A DNA stretch of 64,000 nucleotides from Gracilibacillus salinarum (GCF_022919575.1 NZ_CP095071.1:2666001-2730000); one strand, 5' to 3'; counted from the stretch's first letter, positions 1-8,609 are shown. Numbers and translations: made by a program. Notes: generated by a model not told the origin, from the sequence alone.

Positions 1-590
1 TTCTCCAGGGCAAAAGCTAAAAATCCCACCGCCAGTAAACAAGCTCCAATTACCATTATTCCTGAATTTTTTCTTTTAAAGCCCTCGTATCTCATCTTTA
101 GCTCTTTAAGGTAATTTGAATCAAACAATAATACTTCTTTCTTGAGAATTGTATATTGCCCTGTATCAAAACCTAATGTAGCAAAAGAAATGACCCCTAA
201 TGTGGCAATGACAATGATCAGGAGGACCCCTAACATTGAATTTGTCCCCATAATTAAATACGGTTCAAACGCCAATGCCAATAGCCCAAATCCTAACCCA
301 ATATGTTTAGCCGTTTTTTGTGTACTTAACAAAAAGCCTTCTGTCATTTCCCTGCTTACATAATAACCTTCTTCATTTCCTTCATTGTTCTCAACAGAAT
401 CCTTCAATAAGTAATCAATAGATACTTCAAAGATATTTCCAATCATTAAGAGCTTTTCTGTTTCGGGAAATCCTTGACCATTTTCCCATTTGCTTATTGC
501 TTGTCTTGAAGTGTTTATTTTTTCAGCTAAAATTTCTTGAGAGAATCCTTTTTCTTTTCTAAGCTTAAAAAGTTTTTCACCAAATTCCAT
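1..590 (-). CDS. XRE-family transcriptional regulator with membrane segments (3' end outside window)
   Basis: The frame stays open from an ATG at 590 to the window edge, so the C-terminus is missing. Residues 1-60 form a Cro/C1-type helix-turn-helix (start MEFGEKLFKLRKEKGFSQ, then a SRQAISKWENGQ recognition-helix stretch). A linker and at least two hydrophobic segments follow, the last running off the edge. The start is supported by AAAGGAG about 9 bases upstream. It belongs to the common Bacillota class of DNA-binding proteins tethered to the membrane, which usually control a neighbouring operon; the target here is not visible. The domain call is firm and the function is inferred. Confidence 0.85.
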   Translation of the reverse strand, partial: MEFGEKLFKLRKEKGFSQEILAEKINTSRQAISKWENGQGFPETEKLLMIGNIFEVSIDYLLKDSVENNEGNEEGYYVSREMTEGFLLSTQKTAKHIGLGFGLLALAFEPYLIMGTNSMLGVLLIIVIATLGVISFATLGFDTGQYTILKKEVLLFDSNYLKELKMRYEGFKRKNSGIMVIGACLLAVGFLAFALE

Positions 591-764
591 TCATTTCAAC
601 TCCTTTCATTTTGATAGTTATAGTGTATAAAAGCATTTCTTTTCTTTCTATCACGCAGCGAATGCACATTGTCAACTTGTGATTGCATTATTGATATACC
701 ATGCTTTTAAAGCCTTTTTCTTATGTATCTTTGAAAATAATTTGTTCGAAATTTGCGTTTGCAT

Positions 765-795
765 AAAAAGGGAGATGAAAAACATCTCCCTTTTT
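765..795. terminator. Bidirectional intrinsic terminator
   Basis: A 13-bp perfect stem (AAAAAGGGAGATG, loop AAAAA, complementary arm ending in CTTTTT) has A-runs and T-runs on both sides, so it can act in either direction. It ends the leftward gene at 842-1386 before the XRE gene's own promoter. Confidence 0.85.
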
Positions 796-841
796 ATTTA
801 ATGGAATATTATAATCAATGGATGAAGGTAAACCTGAATCT

Positions 842-1386
842 CTAAGATGCCAATAAGTAGCGAATCAGTCCCAATATGGCAAAACAAAATAAAACCGTGC
901 CAGATCCTATACCAGTGATTGCACTGTTGGCAACTCCCCATTTTTTGGAGAGCCATGGGGATATTACCGTAATTGCTATTATAAGTATCGCTAACATATA
1001 CAGACTGGGATCTTTAAAGATATCTACCAGCCAGAAAAAGTGAGTACCTACGATAAATGCAATCCACGGCGCAACATAATCCTTTTTTTTAATTCGGATC
1101 AACAAAAAAGCACCAAGGCCCGCTATAATAATTTCAGTGTAGAAAACAATTAAGTAGGTAGTGAACGTGTCCTTTTCTGACAAGGTACTAGCCGCATCCC
1201 AGTGTGTCACGCTTAAGTATACGCCAATCAAGCATACTAACATCGCCATTCCGGAAGCAATCCCAATATACTTGCGCCATTTTTTTCTAGGATTCTCCTG
1301 AGCCCAACCGAACCGAACCAAACAAAACTAAACATACCGAAAATCGCTGTGTACATCGCATAGTCTCTTATATATTCCAGCTCCAC
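842..1386 (-). pseudogene. Multi-pass membrane protein, frameshifted by a 5-bp tandem duplication
   Basis: The right reading start is GTG at 1384-1386, with AAGGAAGGGG 7 bases upstream. It gives a hydrophobic N-terminus (MELEYIRDYAMYTAIFGMF...) that goes out of frame at 1306-1320. There the sequence holds AACCG twice in tandem (TCGGT twice on the coding strand). Removing one copy restores a single frame, ...SFVWFGWAQENPRKKW..., and a protein of about 179 residues with five or so membrane segments. As it stands only a 159-codon fragment from a TTG at 1321 could be made, and I see no binding site for it. The family is unknown to me. Frameshift seen; inactivation inferred. Confidence 0.7.
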
Positions 1387-1423
1387 AATCCGACCCCTTC
1401 CTTTTTCTAGGGAATTAAAAAAT

Positions 1424-1842
1424 TTAATTAGTTAAAGCTTGTAAATACGATTGGATTTCTTTCTTATTCGTCAATTTAATAATGTTTTTTTGAGAACTCA
1501 TTCCTTGAAGTCTGGTTCTCATTATTTTTTTCTTGCGAGAATAGTAAGTAGTACAGATAAACTTAAGAAATTTGTATTCTAATTTTTCCTTGCACCCTTT
1601 CCCCATGTCAGATCTCGTTTTCCCAATGTTAAGAATCCAGCGTTTAATAACGCGTTACCACATAGATTTAAAGGAAGTTCCAAATAAATAATCATATTTG
1701 CATTCTGAACTCGAATGTCATATGTATTACTATAATTGCCCTCAAAAATCCATTGATCTAAAGTTACAATTTTCTTCTGATCAGCTGCAAATGTAGACTT
1801 CCCTACACCTGCTGAAACTCCAATCACCATAATGCGATTCAT
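1424..1842 (-). pseudogene. P-loop topology-modulation-like kinase, decayed
   Basis: The ATG at 1842 begins MNRIMVIGVSAGVGKSTFA, a Walker A loop typical of the small NTPases annotated as DNA topology modulation (FlaR-like) proteins. After it the usual stretch of about 30 residues is missing. The protein resumes at QKKIVTLDQWIFEGNYSNT, a conserved part of that family. Near 1655-1670 the frame is lost: RVIKRWILNIGKTRSDMGKG and the remaining roughly 60 residues continue in another frame down to 1424. An internal deletion plus a frameshift make this a pseudogene. Family call from remembered motifs; both lesions are visible. Confidence 0.65.
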
Positions 1843-1885
1843 TGTACTGAACAACTCCCAATTTGCCCTCTTGTGAAATACGGAT

Positions 1886-2182
1886 TTAATAAGTTATTCC
1901 TTTATTAGAAAACACTTCTATTTTATATTTTTCCATATCTTTTTTTGATAATCGGTTTTGTAAGTACTCTTTAATTTCTGGTATTTCTTTTTTATCGTAA
2001 ACATCCACCCAAATTACAGAATCGGATTCACCTATCATAGTACTTTGCACATCATACTTTTCCCACACAGACTGTATAGCGCTTTCTGTACTATATGATT
2101 CTACGTGGTGCGACGATAACCCAAACGTTAATACAGCAGCTACAACAAAAATAAACATTCCCCACTTAATCTTTACAGCCAT
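1886..2182 (-). CDS. Small membrane-anchored or secreted protein, unknown
   Basis: A 98-residue protein starts at an ATG preceded by AAAGGAG 8 bases upstream. Residues 5-25 form one hydrophobic segment (signal peptide or anchor) after a positively charged start. The rest is hydrophilic with alternating charge and no cysteine. I do not recognise the family. It sits in a row of leftward small genes with decayed neighbours on both sides, so it may be the survivor of an older cluster. Confidence 0.6.
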   Translation of the reverse strand: MAVKIKWGMFIFVVAAVLTFGLSSHHVESYSTESAIQSVWEKYDVQSTMIGESDSVIWVDVYDKKEIPEIKEYLQNRLSKKDMEKYKIEVFSNKGITY

Positions 2183-2305
2183 TCTTCCAACTCCTTTGCT
2201 TTTCCGTAACTTGTTTATTTATTTTTTAATTTTGCGTAATAAGTCTACCCATGATAATTTTTGGTTTTATTTTAATTTATTTCTATTCGGATTTCAGTAC
2301 GTCAG

Positions 2306-2537
2306 TTAAGATAGTCTGAAGTAGTTAATTTTAAAACCTTTATCTACTTTATTTTCTCCTTTGAAAATAACTGAACTAATAATAGTTACAAGCAATACAA
2401 CAATAATTGAAATAATGAAGCTTAGGATATCAACACTTCCTTTTTTTACTGCTTGATTAAAACATTATCATTCCGTTTCCCACAAAATGGGCTATGCACA
2501 ATATTAATATATACGCAGATCTTTTTAAGAAAATCAC
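2306..2537 (-). pseudogene. Frameshifted membrane-protein remnant (CPBP-like tail?)
   Basis: Two overlapping frames carry hydrophobic peptides that join at a run of four T's (minus strand). The first is VIFLKRSAYILILCIAHFVG followed by NGMIMF; after a 1-nt shift the second continues NQAVKKGSVDILSFIISIIV and ends ...KGFKINYFRLS. Together they would form about 75 residues with two membrane helices. The AHFxxN-like stretch recalls the last motif of CPBP intramembrane proteases, but the match is weak. The remnant begins directly after the DUF3953 gene. Confidence 0.35.
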
Positions 2538-2546
2538 CCGATAGCT

Positions 2547-2768
2547 TTACAATGTATAAATTCCAACGAAAAGACTAAATCCAGCTGCAAGAAAGGTAGT
2601 AAAAGCGATTGGTTTTCGTTCTTTAAATTCAACAACGCCCACAAAAAAGAGCATTAACCCTGCTAAAAGTAAAGTGAATGGCAATACATTTCCATTTTCG
2701 CCAACTATTAAACCATAACAGGAGAAAGAAACTACAACAATAGCCAAAATGATTCTAAGTATTTTCAC
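2547..2768 (-). CDS. DUF3953-type small membrane protein
   Basis: A 73-residue protein with three hydrophobic segments and a short charged loop (EFKERK) between the second and third. The length and the N-terminus (KILRIILAIVVVSFSCYGL) resemble DUF3953 (YczI-like) proteins of Bacillus, whose role is unknown. The start is GTG, 4-5 bases after GAGGAGGAG. Probably cotranscribed with the frameshifted remnant downstream. The family call is moderate because such proteins are short and hydrophobic. Confidence 0.6.
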   Translation of the reverse strand: MKILRIILAIVVVSFSCYGLIVGENGNVLPFTLLLAGLMLFFVGVVEFKERKPIAFTTFLAAGFSLFVGIYTL

Positions 2769-2823
2769 CAGTGCTCCTCCTCAAAGAAATACATTCAAAT
2801 ACTCTATACTATGGATCTTATAT

Positions 2824-2873
2824 ATAGGATGGGCGCTGTTCTTTATTATGGGTATGCGCCCGTTTGCGGAACT
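2824..2873. repeat. Short dispersed repeat with GCGCCCGATTGCGGAA-type tail
   Basis: GGGCGCT, spacer, then GCGCCCGTTTGCGGAAC. Related copies lie at 11962-12010, 30607-30635 (tail only) and 31922-31970. All are intergenic and form an imperfect hairpin from GGCGC/GCGCC arms. Confidence 0.5.
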
Positions 2874-2880
2874 TTTAAGG

Positions 2881-3213
2881 CTAATCTTCTTTATTTTGAA
2901 CTGTTATAAATTCCTCTAAATTGGGAGATTGATTATATTTGATTGCTGCTTGTTTGTCTTTATAAATAATGGCTTTTGTTAAATCAATGTTATTTATGCT
3001 TGCAATAGCCACTGCATAATGTATGACGTCGACTAACTCATTTTCTAAGGAAGTATTTCCTGCATTTTTCTTTCGTCCCTCCAATTTATTTAACACCTCT
3101 GCTACCTCACCAATTTCTTCTACTAGTTTTATAAACAACCCAGTTGAATTACGTCCTTCTTTATATTTTAATGCTAGGTAGTTCTGTAACTCGTGCAATG
3201 TTAATTGATCCAT
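2881..3213 (-). CDS. MazG-like nucleotide pyrophosphohydrolase
   Basis: From the ATG at 3213 (GAGGG 6 bases upstream) a 110-residue protein carries the MazG/all-alpha NTP pyrophosphatase pattern. The metal-binding EEIGEVAEV stretch is near residue 36, and ENELVDVIHYAVAIA near residue 60 supplies the second acidic pair. Such proteins hydrolyse non-canonical or surplus (d)NTPs to the monophosphate and pyrophosphate in the cytoplasm. Its length fits the short single-domain family rather than the two-domain MazG. It stands alone. Substrate unknown. Confidence 0.8.
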   Translation of the reverse strand: MDQLTLHELQNYLALKYKEGRNSTGLFIKLVEEIGEVAEVLNKLEGRKKNAGNTSLENELVDVIHYAVAIASINNIDLTKAIIYKDKQAAIKYNQSPNLEEFITVQNKED

Positions 3214-3515
3214 GTTAGCCCTCACTTTTAATATTTTTTATCCACTATGCCACAAAATGGCCCGTTTGATGAATAGAAACTTCTCCTTAAATAGGCATAA
3301 AAATAACGCCATATACACGCTTCATTGCTTTTTCCAACCTTATCACCAATATAATTATTATGATTGCAACTGAAAAAAATGTATCTCATATTAACAAGCA
3401 AAAAACTGCGTTAATCTATTAAGCGGTTACAACTCTTTTTCATCCGCAAGCACGTTAATAGACATAGCGTATGTAATTGGTTTTTCATTCTATAATACTG
3501 TCTCCCAAGAAAAAC
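3214..3515. other. Intergenic, no gene seen
   Basis: AT-rich spacer with no open frame that has a ribosome binding site. It holds the promoter region of the MazG-like gene and nothing else I can name. Confidence 0.5.
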
Positions 3516-3516
3516 A

Positions 3517-3552
3517 AGCCACTGTAACCCGCAGCAAAACACCACGGGCTAC
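3517..3552 (-). terminator. Hairpin ending the Hol-Tox mRNA
   Basis: On the minus strand CTGTAGCCCG ... CGGGTTACAG form a 10-bp stem (one G-U), followed by TGGCTTGTTTTTC. It lies 27 bases after the toxin stop. Its ACCCGCAGC arm recurs at 4883 and 9399. Confidence 0.55.
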
Positions 3553-3578
3553 AGAAAAGCAGTTTTTAAAAGAATGAT

Positions 3579-3674
3579 CTATTTCCTTTTCACCAAAGAA
3601 ATGACCAAAGCGAGCAATGCGATCAAGAAAGCTCCAAAACTAAATAATAGGGAAAAACTTTCAGCTAGACTCAT
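3579..3674 (-). CDS. Hol-Tox type small hydrophobic toxin (type I TA)
   Basis: A 31-residue peptide, MSLAESFSLLFSFGAFLIAL followed by LALVISLVKRK, starts at ATG 3674 with GGAAGGA about 9 bases upstream. One hydrophobic helix (residues 8-27) with a short basic tail and an ML/LF-SFG-F core matches the 'putative holin-like toxin' peptides of Bacillota. These are membrane-damaging toxins normally silenced by an antisense RNA. Too small for most gene callers. A hairpin 27 bases downstream probably ends the mRNA. I could not place an antisense promoter with confidence. Family assignment from memory; toxicity inferred. Confidence 0.7.
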   Translation of the reverse strand: MSLAESFSLLFSFGAFLIALLALVISLVKRK

Positions 3675-3906
3675 AGCTATCATTCCTTCCGTTAAGGGGA
3701 TTTAGTCGACCTTTCCTTGAAAACATTATCCATATTTAGTATAACATAACAAATACAAACAATTATGCCTTTTTCAAGCGTTTCTCACAATAAAAATCTA
3801 TGCTGCATATTTGGTTACCACACCAGGGTTTGAGAGAGAGCTCAAACAGAACGAAATGTACTTCACCTGTTAAAAAAGAGCGTATTTATAGATAACCATC
3901 ACAAAA

Positions 3907-3931
3907 AAGCTCAGATCTGAATCCTGAGCTT
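3907..3931 (-). terminator. Intrinsic terminator of the DUF3221 lipoprotein gene
   Basis: AAGCTCAG ... CTGAGCTT, 8-bp stem with a 9-base loop. Read on the minus strand it is followed by TTTTTTGTG. Confidence 0.75.
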
Positions 3932-3965
3932 CATTTTGTTTCAAATGGGAATGTAGAGAAGCTTA

Positions 3966-4298
3966 TTATTTAGATTGGACCTTCTTAGCCTTAGCTTGCT
4001 CAGGATAGGAAGCAAGTACATCTCCATCAATCCATACTTTCACTTCATCCCCTTTCGACCATTCCTCTGCATGGTCATATGTTAAAAATATCAAAGAAAT
4101 ACCTTTTTCCTCTTCCTGTATCTCTGAAATGGATTTATCTTGTATCTCTTCATACTTGTCCAGAGAAAGATTCTTTGAAAGTACTATCTCATTCTCTGTT
4201 ACTTCTAAAATAATACCTTCCATATCAGCATTGCCACACCCTGCGATTGAAATGCTGAACAAGATAACAGTAAAAGCAGTAATTAATTTTCTTTTCAT
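3966..4298 (-). CDS. DUF3221-type lipoprotein
   Basis: From ATG 4298 (AAGGAG 8 bases upstream) a 110-residue lipoprotein. Its signal peptide ends in a lipobox, SISIAGC, so Cys is modified at about position 20. The mature part (GIILEVTENEIVLSKNLS..., then WSKGDEVKVWIDGDVLASYP) has the small beta-barrel look of DUF3221 proteins, which hang on the outer face of the membrane and have no known activity. A longer frame starts at a GTG at 4307, but the spacing favours the ATG. Single-gene unit with its own terminator. Confidence 0.75.
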   Translation of the reverse strand: MKRKLITAFTVILFSISIAGCGNADMEGIILEVTENEIVLSKNLSLDKYEEIQDKSISEIQEEEKGISLIFLTYDHAEEWSKGDEVKVWIDGDVLASYPEQAKAKKVQSK

Positions 4299-4496
4299 TC
4301 GATGCACTCCTTCCCTTTATAGGATAAGACGAATTTAGCATTATTTGGTTTCATTATTTGATTCATTTGTTGTTCTAAGTTTTATGTAATAATGGTGACG
4401 GACTAAAGCAGCACCCCTATAGTCTTTAAGTTAAACTAAGGCTTTTTAAAAATAATAGAGATTACCTATGGGCAGGGAACTTTTTATGAGTTTGGT

Positions 4497-4552
4497 AAAG
4501 TGAGGCTTCTTCAATCAGTGTGACTATTACGGACGGTTAGCGCCGTGGCAAA
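4497..4552 (+). repeat. 150-bp structured repeat, internally deleted copy
   Basis: Starts TAAAGTGAGGCTTCTTCAAT and jumps to ATTACGGACGGTTAGCGCCG, the known 3' end of the family; about 100 central bases are missing. Full copies lie at 8829, 24165 and 36632. Confidence 0.7.
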
Positions 4553-4835
4553 AGATAGGAAACCATTTATAAAAGCTATTCCTTGCAGTATTGTCGGTTT
4601 CGAAACTACACAAGTATTAGCACAAGAGTCCCTTTGATATCCTTGGGTGGTCATACAATTGACTCTTATGGACGACTTTTACTCTTTTCTTTCTCAACTG
4701 TCCATAAGAATGGATTATACGATAGGAGAGAACATGTAAGACGATTTAAATACTATTTTAGGCTGACGACTATGAGCAGCACCTCTTTGACTAGACCTAC
4801 ATAAACACTAGAAAGCCAACTGATATTGTGACTTT

Positions 4836-4960
4836 TTTTCATTTTATGCCATAATGTCAGTAAGAAATGCGTATACTAAAAACCCGCAGCTGGAACTACG
4901 GGTTAGATAAGCGATTCCCACAAAGGAATCTGCTAACCAAAAGGCTAGACTTCTCCTACT
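4836..4960 (+). other. Remnant of a type I toxin locus
   Basis: An extended -10 like TATGCCATAAT is followed by a hairpin AACCCG...CGGGTT and the leader sequence AGCGATTCCCACAAAGG. The same order occurs at 9360-9450. No start codon with a toxin-like frame follows. Read as decayed by comparison. Confidence 0.35.
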
Positions 4961-5060
4961 ACTTTAGATGATTATGAGGGAGGTCTATTTTTATAGCACG
5001 AAAAATCATTCACTCCCCATACTCCATAAAAACCCCAACTCCACGGTTACATCTGCTCCC

Positions 5061-5951
5061 TTATACATCCTTCGCCAATATATCCGTTTTTGCCGGCTTT
5101 AAATACTTTGAAATAAGGCCATGTTTTGGTGAAAAGAAAAAGCTGATAATAAAGATAATCCCTGTCGCGAAAGCCATTGATCCTGATATCGACGTATCGA
5201 TCCAGGTCGCAATCAAGTAACCTAGTACAGCAGGTAGAATCCCCATCAAACTGCTGATAAGAAGCATGACAGATAATTTATCTGTCCAGAGATAAGCAGA
5301 AGCAGCTGGGGTAATTAACATTGCTACCACCATAATAGCTCCAACCGCATCAAAAGCTGCAACTGTCGTAATCGACACAAGACTCATAAATACATAATGC
5401 ATAACTAGCACTGGAATACCTAAACTGGCTGCAAGGGCTGGATCAAAGGAAGTAATTTTCCATTCCTTATAAAAAGCAATAATAAAAAATAGCACAATAA
5501 TAAAGGCAAAGCCCAGCATAGTCGTCGCCACTGGTACATCTCCCAGTAATGGCAATGTCATCGTATTCCACGGAATAAAGGTGATTTCTCCCATTAGCGA
5601 GTGTTTTACATCCAGATGGGCATTTCCAATCGACGTAGCATTTAATATAACCCCTATCGCAAACAAGGTTGTGAAAACTATTCCCATCGAAGCATGTTGC
5701 TCTATGTCCAGAGTGTGAAGCCATTGTACTAAGAATGTCGTCAATAAACCGGCAACTATTGCACCAATTAGCATATGAGGTCCACTTAATTCACGAGTAA
5801 TGATAAAAGCAACAACAATACCTAACAAAACCGTATGACTAATCGCATCCGCCATCATTGCCATCTTTCTTAATATTAAAAAGACCCCAATTAATCCCGA
5901 CGTTGCACCAACCAGACAAGCAGTTAAGATGATCCATGCTGTATACGTCAT
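5061..5951 (-). CDS. mntD: Mn/Zn ABC transporter permease MntD
   Basis: A 296-residue integral membrane protein of the ABC-3 (TroCD/ZnuB) permease family with about eight hydrophobic segments. It forms the channel of the manganese (possibly zinc) importer with the MntC-like subunit. The ATG at 5951 overlaps the stop of the previous gene (ATGA), so translation is coupled. It is the last gene of the leftward mntABCD operon. The length is the same as Bacillus MntD as I recall it. Transport role known for the family; metal choice inferred from the binding protein. Confidence 0.88.
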   Translation of the reverse strand: MTYTAWIILTACLVGATSGLIGVFLILRKMAMMADAISHTVLLGIVVAFIITRELSGPHMLIGAIVAGLLTTFLVQWLHTLDIEQHASMGIVFTTLFAIGVILNATSIGNAHLDVKHSLMGEITFIPWNTMTLPLLGDVPVATTMLGFAFIIVLFFIIAFYKEWKITSFDPALAASLGIPVLVMHYVFMSLVSITTVAAFDAVGAIMVVAMLITPAASAYLWTDKLSVMLLISSLMGILPAVLGYLIATWIDTSISGSMAFATGIIFIISFFFSPKHGLISKYLKPAKTDILAKDV

Positions 5952-6874
5952 TTGCTCACCCCCTGCATTTCCATTGTCGTATTGCTATTTTGTATTTTCG
6001 CTAACTTTTGACGTTTTTTAAATTGCAGATGACGGACTAAAATCCCTTTTTGTTTACCAAAGACAAGGGAAATAATGAACAGTGCAGAAGCACAAATGAC
6101 AATGAACGGACCTGTTGGCCAGCCGTTTCCTACCACACTTATGGCAGTCCCTGCTGCACCTGCCACTCCGCCGAACAACGCGGACAGAATTATCATTAAT
6201 CTAAAGGATTGTGTCCAATATCGGGCACTTACGGAAGGAATAATAATTAATGCAGCAATCAAAATAACCCCGACAGCTTGAATACCAATAACAATTGTCG
6301 TTACGAGGGCTACAGTATATAAAATGTTCATCCCTTTTAATGATAGACCGATCCCTTTAGCAAAATCGGGATCAAACAGATACAGCTTCCACTCTTTAAA
6401 ACCAATCACGACAATGAGAATGGAGACAAGTGCCAGAATAAGCATCGTCCAGACATCGGAACGGACCATTGCGGCTGCTTGCCCGTAGATAAAACTATCC
6501 AAGCCAGCCTGATTTCCTCCAGCTGAGCGATTCGCAATCGTCAGCAGCATAATGCCAAGACCATAGAAAACGGAGAGAATCATCCCCATCGCCGTATCTT
6601 CTGTTATTCTTGTCGTTTGGCGTATCCATTGAATAAACACCGCTCCAATTAATGCACTAACCGCAGCACCTGCAATTAAAATATATAAATCTTTTTCTGC
6701 AAATAATAAATAGGCAATGACCACCCCTGGAAGGGAAGCATGAGCCAACGAGTCACTCATTAAGCTCTGCTTCTTCCAATAAGCTAAACATCCGATTGCA
6801 CCTGCCGCAATCCCTAACACCATCGTACTGACAAGCACCCATTGTGTATTACTTGTTAACAGAGCCGACCACAT
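5948..6874 (-). CDS. mntC: Mn/Zn ABC transporter permease MntC
   Basis: ABC-3 family permease, second membrane subunit of the importer. I place the start at ATG 6874 (MWSALLTSNTQW), 9 bases after AAGAAAGG. An upstream ATG at 6883 sits on top of that Shine-Dalgarno, and the longer frame to 6967 lies inside mntB. This gives 308 residues with eight or nine hydrophobic segments and overlaps the ATPase gene by 26 bases. Ends in the 4-base ATGA overlap with mntD. Confidence 0.87.
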   Translation of the reverse strand: MWSALLTSNTQWVLVSTMVLGIAAGAIGCLAYWKKQSLMSDSLAHASLPGVVIAYLLFAEKDLYILIAGAAVSALIGAVFIQWIRQTTRITEDTAMGMILSVFYGLGIMLLTIANRSAGGNQAGLDSFIYGQAAAMVRSDVWTMLILALVSILIVVIGFKEWKLYLFDPDFAKGIGLSLKGMNILYTVALVTTIVIGIQAVGVILIAALIIIPSVSARYWTQSFRLMIILSALFGGVAGAAGTAISVVGNGWPTGPFIVICASALFIISLVFGKQKGILVRHLQFKKRQKLAKIQNSNTTMEMQGVSK

Positions 6875-7628
6875 GTTTGTCATCCTTTCTTGCGTTAATC
6901 CAGCGCATATTTCCACCGTAAGTATCTGCGATGTGATCGGGGGTAAAGGTCGTTTCTGTTCTTCCATGGTGCTTAACGGTCTTATTTAATAGAAGCACAT
7001 GGTCAAAATATTCCTCCACCGTTTGCAGATCATGATGGACAACCATTACTGTTTTACCGGAGCTTTTTAGTTCCTGCAGAATGTTCATGATTGCTTTTTC
7101 TGTCGCTGCATCTACACCTGCTAATGGCTCATCCATAAAATACAATGCAGCATCCTGCACTAATGCCCGCGCTAAGAATACCCGTTGTTGCTGGCCACCG
7201 GAAAGTTCACTTATTTGACGATCTGCATAGCCTTCCATTCCCATTTTTTCTAAGGATTCGAAGGCTTTTGCTTTATCCTTCCGAGAAGGACGTTTTAACC
7301 AACCGATTTTGCCATATAAGCCCATCGTGACTACATCCAACGCATTTGTTGGAAAGTCCCAATCAACGGAACCGCGTTGTGGTACATATCCAATTTTCTT
7401 CTTTGCCTTTTTAAATGGTAAGCCAAAAAATTCGACGTTACCTGTTAAAGCTGGATGAAGATCTAGAATGGTTTTGATTAATGTAGACTTACCTGCACCG
7501 TTAGGACCAACAACACCTGTTAATGATCCAGCTTCTACATCGAAATTAACATCGTATAATACATTATTTTTTCGGTATGATGCGGCTAAATTCTCGATTT
7601 TCAGTGCTGGTTTTGTCACATTACTCAT
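6849..7628 (-). CDS. mntB: Mn/Zn ABC transporter ATP-binding protein MntB
   Basis: A 259-residue ABC ATPase. Walker A GPNGAGKST is at residues 41-49, a Q-loop lies around GYVPQRG, the signature LSGGQQQR comes before FMDEPLAGVD (Walker B), and the H-loop is VVHHDL. It powers metal uptake on the cytoplasmic side. Its start overlaps the end of the binding-protein gene (7621-7628), so all four genes are tightly coupled. Sequence type is that of the Mn/Zn/Fe chelate subfamily. Confidence 0.9.
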   Translation of the reverse strand: MSNVTKPALKIENLAASYRKNNVLYDVNFDVEAGSLTGVVGPNGAGKSTLIKTILDLHPALTGNVEFFGLPFKKAKKKIGYVPQRGSVDWDFPTNALDVVTMGLYGKIGWLKRPSRKDKAKAFESLEKMGMEGYADRQISELSGGQQQRVFLARALVQDAALYFMDEPLAGVDAATEKAIMNILQELKSSGKTVMVVHHDLQTVEEYFDHVLLLNKTVKHHGRTETTFTPDHIADTYGGNMRWINARKDDKHVVGSVNK

Positions 7629-8559
7629 CTCCTTCTGTTAATGATTGATAAATAGTCTCTAGATTATGACGGTACATGCCAATATAGGTCCCCTCTTCTG
7701 AGTCTGGATCTCCCATTGCATCAGAATAAAGCTCTCCACCTAATGATACATCTACCCCTTGATCCTGTGCTCCTTCAATAACCGCCTCGATCGAATCAGG
7801 ATTAATACTGCTTTCGACAAATATCGCTGGGACAGAATATTCTTGTATCGTTTCAATCGTGTCATTAATGTCCGAAACACCAATTTCATCTTCTGTACTT
7901 AACCCCTGCAGTCCAATAACCTCCATATTATGCATCTGACCGAAATAACCAAATGCATCATGTGCTGTTACAAGAACCCGTTGCTCTTCCGGGATATCTT
8001 GCAGTACTTCTGCTTCTTCTTTCAATTCATCTAATTTCGCAAAATATGCTTGTTTATTCTCTTCAAAATAATCTGCATCATCAGGGGAATAATCTTTTAA
8101 TTCCTCTACTGCAGCGTCAAGGGCTTGTTTCCAAAGATCGATATCAAACCAAATATGTGGATCTACTACACCTTCCGCATCCGCTAATAATGATTCTTCT
8201 GGTATTACACTACCTACTGCCAGAACTGGCTTTGATTCGCTTATTTTATTAAACATCTCGATCATATTTGCTTCTAAATGTAAGCCACTATACAAGATAA
8301 CATCTGCCCCATCAACCGTCGCAACATCACTCTGGGTCGGATTATATAAGTGCGGATCTACGGATGGCCCCATTAAACTCTCTACTTCGATACGATCGCC
8401 ACCAATAACAGATAATGGTTCTCCTATTTGAGCAATAGTTGTTACCACTTTCACTTTATCGTTACTGTCTGCTTCACTTGACGAACCCTCGTTTGCGCCA
8501 CATGCTGTTAAAAAGAGTGCAACACCTACAACCAAAATAAAACTCATTATTTTTTTCAT
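7621..8559 (-). CDS. mntA: Mn/Zn-binding lipoprotein MntA
   Basis: A 312-residue cluster A-I solute-binding lipoprotein; the lipobox FLTAC puts the lipid on Cys20. The four expected metal ligands are visible: His70 (DPHLYNP), His135 (DPHIWFD), His200 (TAHDAFGYF) and Asp280 (GGELYSDAMG). This is the TroA/MntA-type H-H-H-D set. Close in sequence to B. subtilis MntA as remembered (GLQGLST, GTYIGMYRHN). First gene of the leftward operon, with a clear sigma-A promoter at 8610-8638. Captures Mn2+ (or Zn2+) outside the membrane and delivers it to MntCD. Confidence 0.9.
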   Translation of the reverse strand: MKKIMSFILVVGVALFLTACGANEGSSSEADSNDKVKVVTTIAQIGEPLSVIGGDRIEVESLMGPSVDPHLYNPTQSDVATVDGADVILYSGLHLEANMIEMFNKISESKPVLAVGSVIPEESLLADAEGVVDPHIWFDIDLWKQALDAAVEELKDYSPDDADYFEENKQAYFAKLDELKEEAEVLQDIPEEQRVLVTAHDAFGYFGQMHNMEVIGLQGLSTEDEIGVSDINDTIETIQEYSVPAIFVESSINPDSIEAVIEGAQDQGVDVSLGGELYSDAMGDPDSEEGTYIGMYRHNLETIYQSLTEGDE

Positions 8560-8609
8560 TGCTAATCTCCTCTCGTTTTCCCTCGTCTAACTTTTTTTGT
8601 GATATCAAA

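Larger units (their letters stand above)
4299..5060. other. Gene-free spacer with repeat debris
   Basis: No convincing gene in about 760 bases. It contains an internally deleted copy of the 150-bp structured repeat (4497-4552), a perfect 10-bp inverted repeat TCTTATGGAC/GTCCATAAGA around 4662-4712, and a toxin-locus remnant (4836-4960). Confidence 0.5.

Noticed and set aside
4583..4804. 73-codon plus-strand ORF in the 4.3-5.06 kb spacer
   Set aside because: No ribosome binding site, odd composition, and it spans a perfect inverted repeat; looks accidental.
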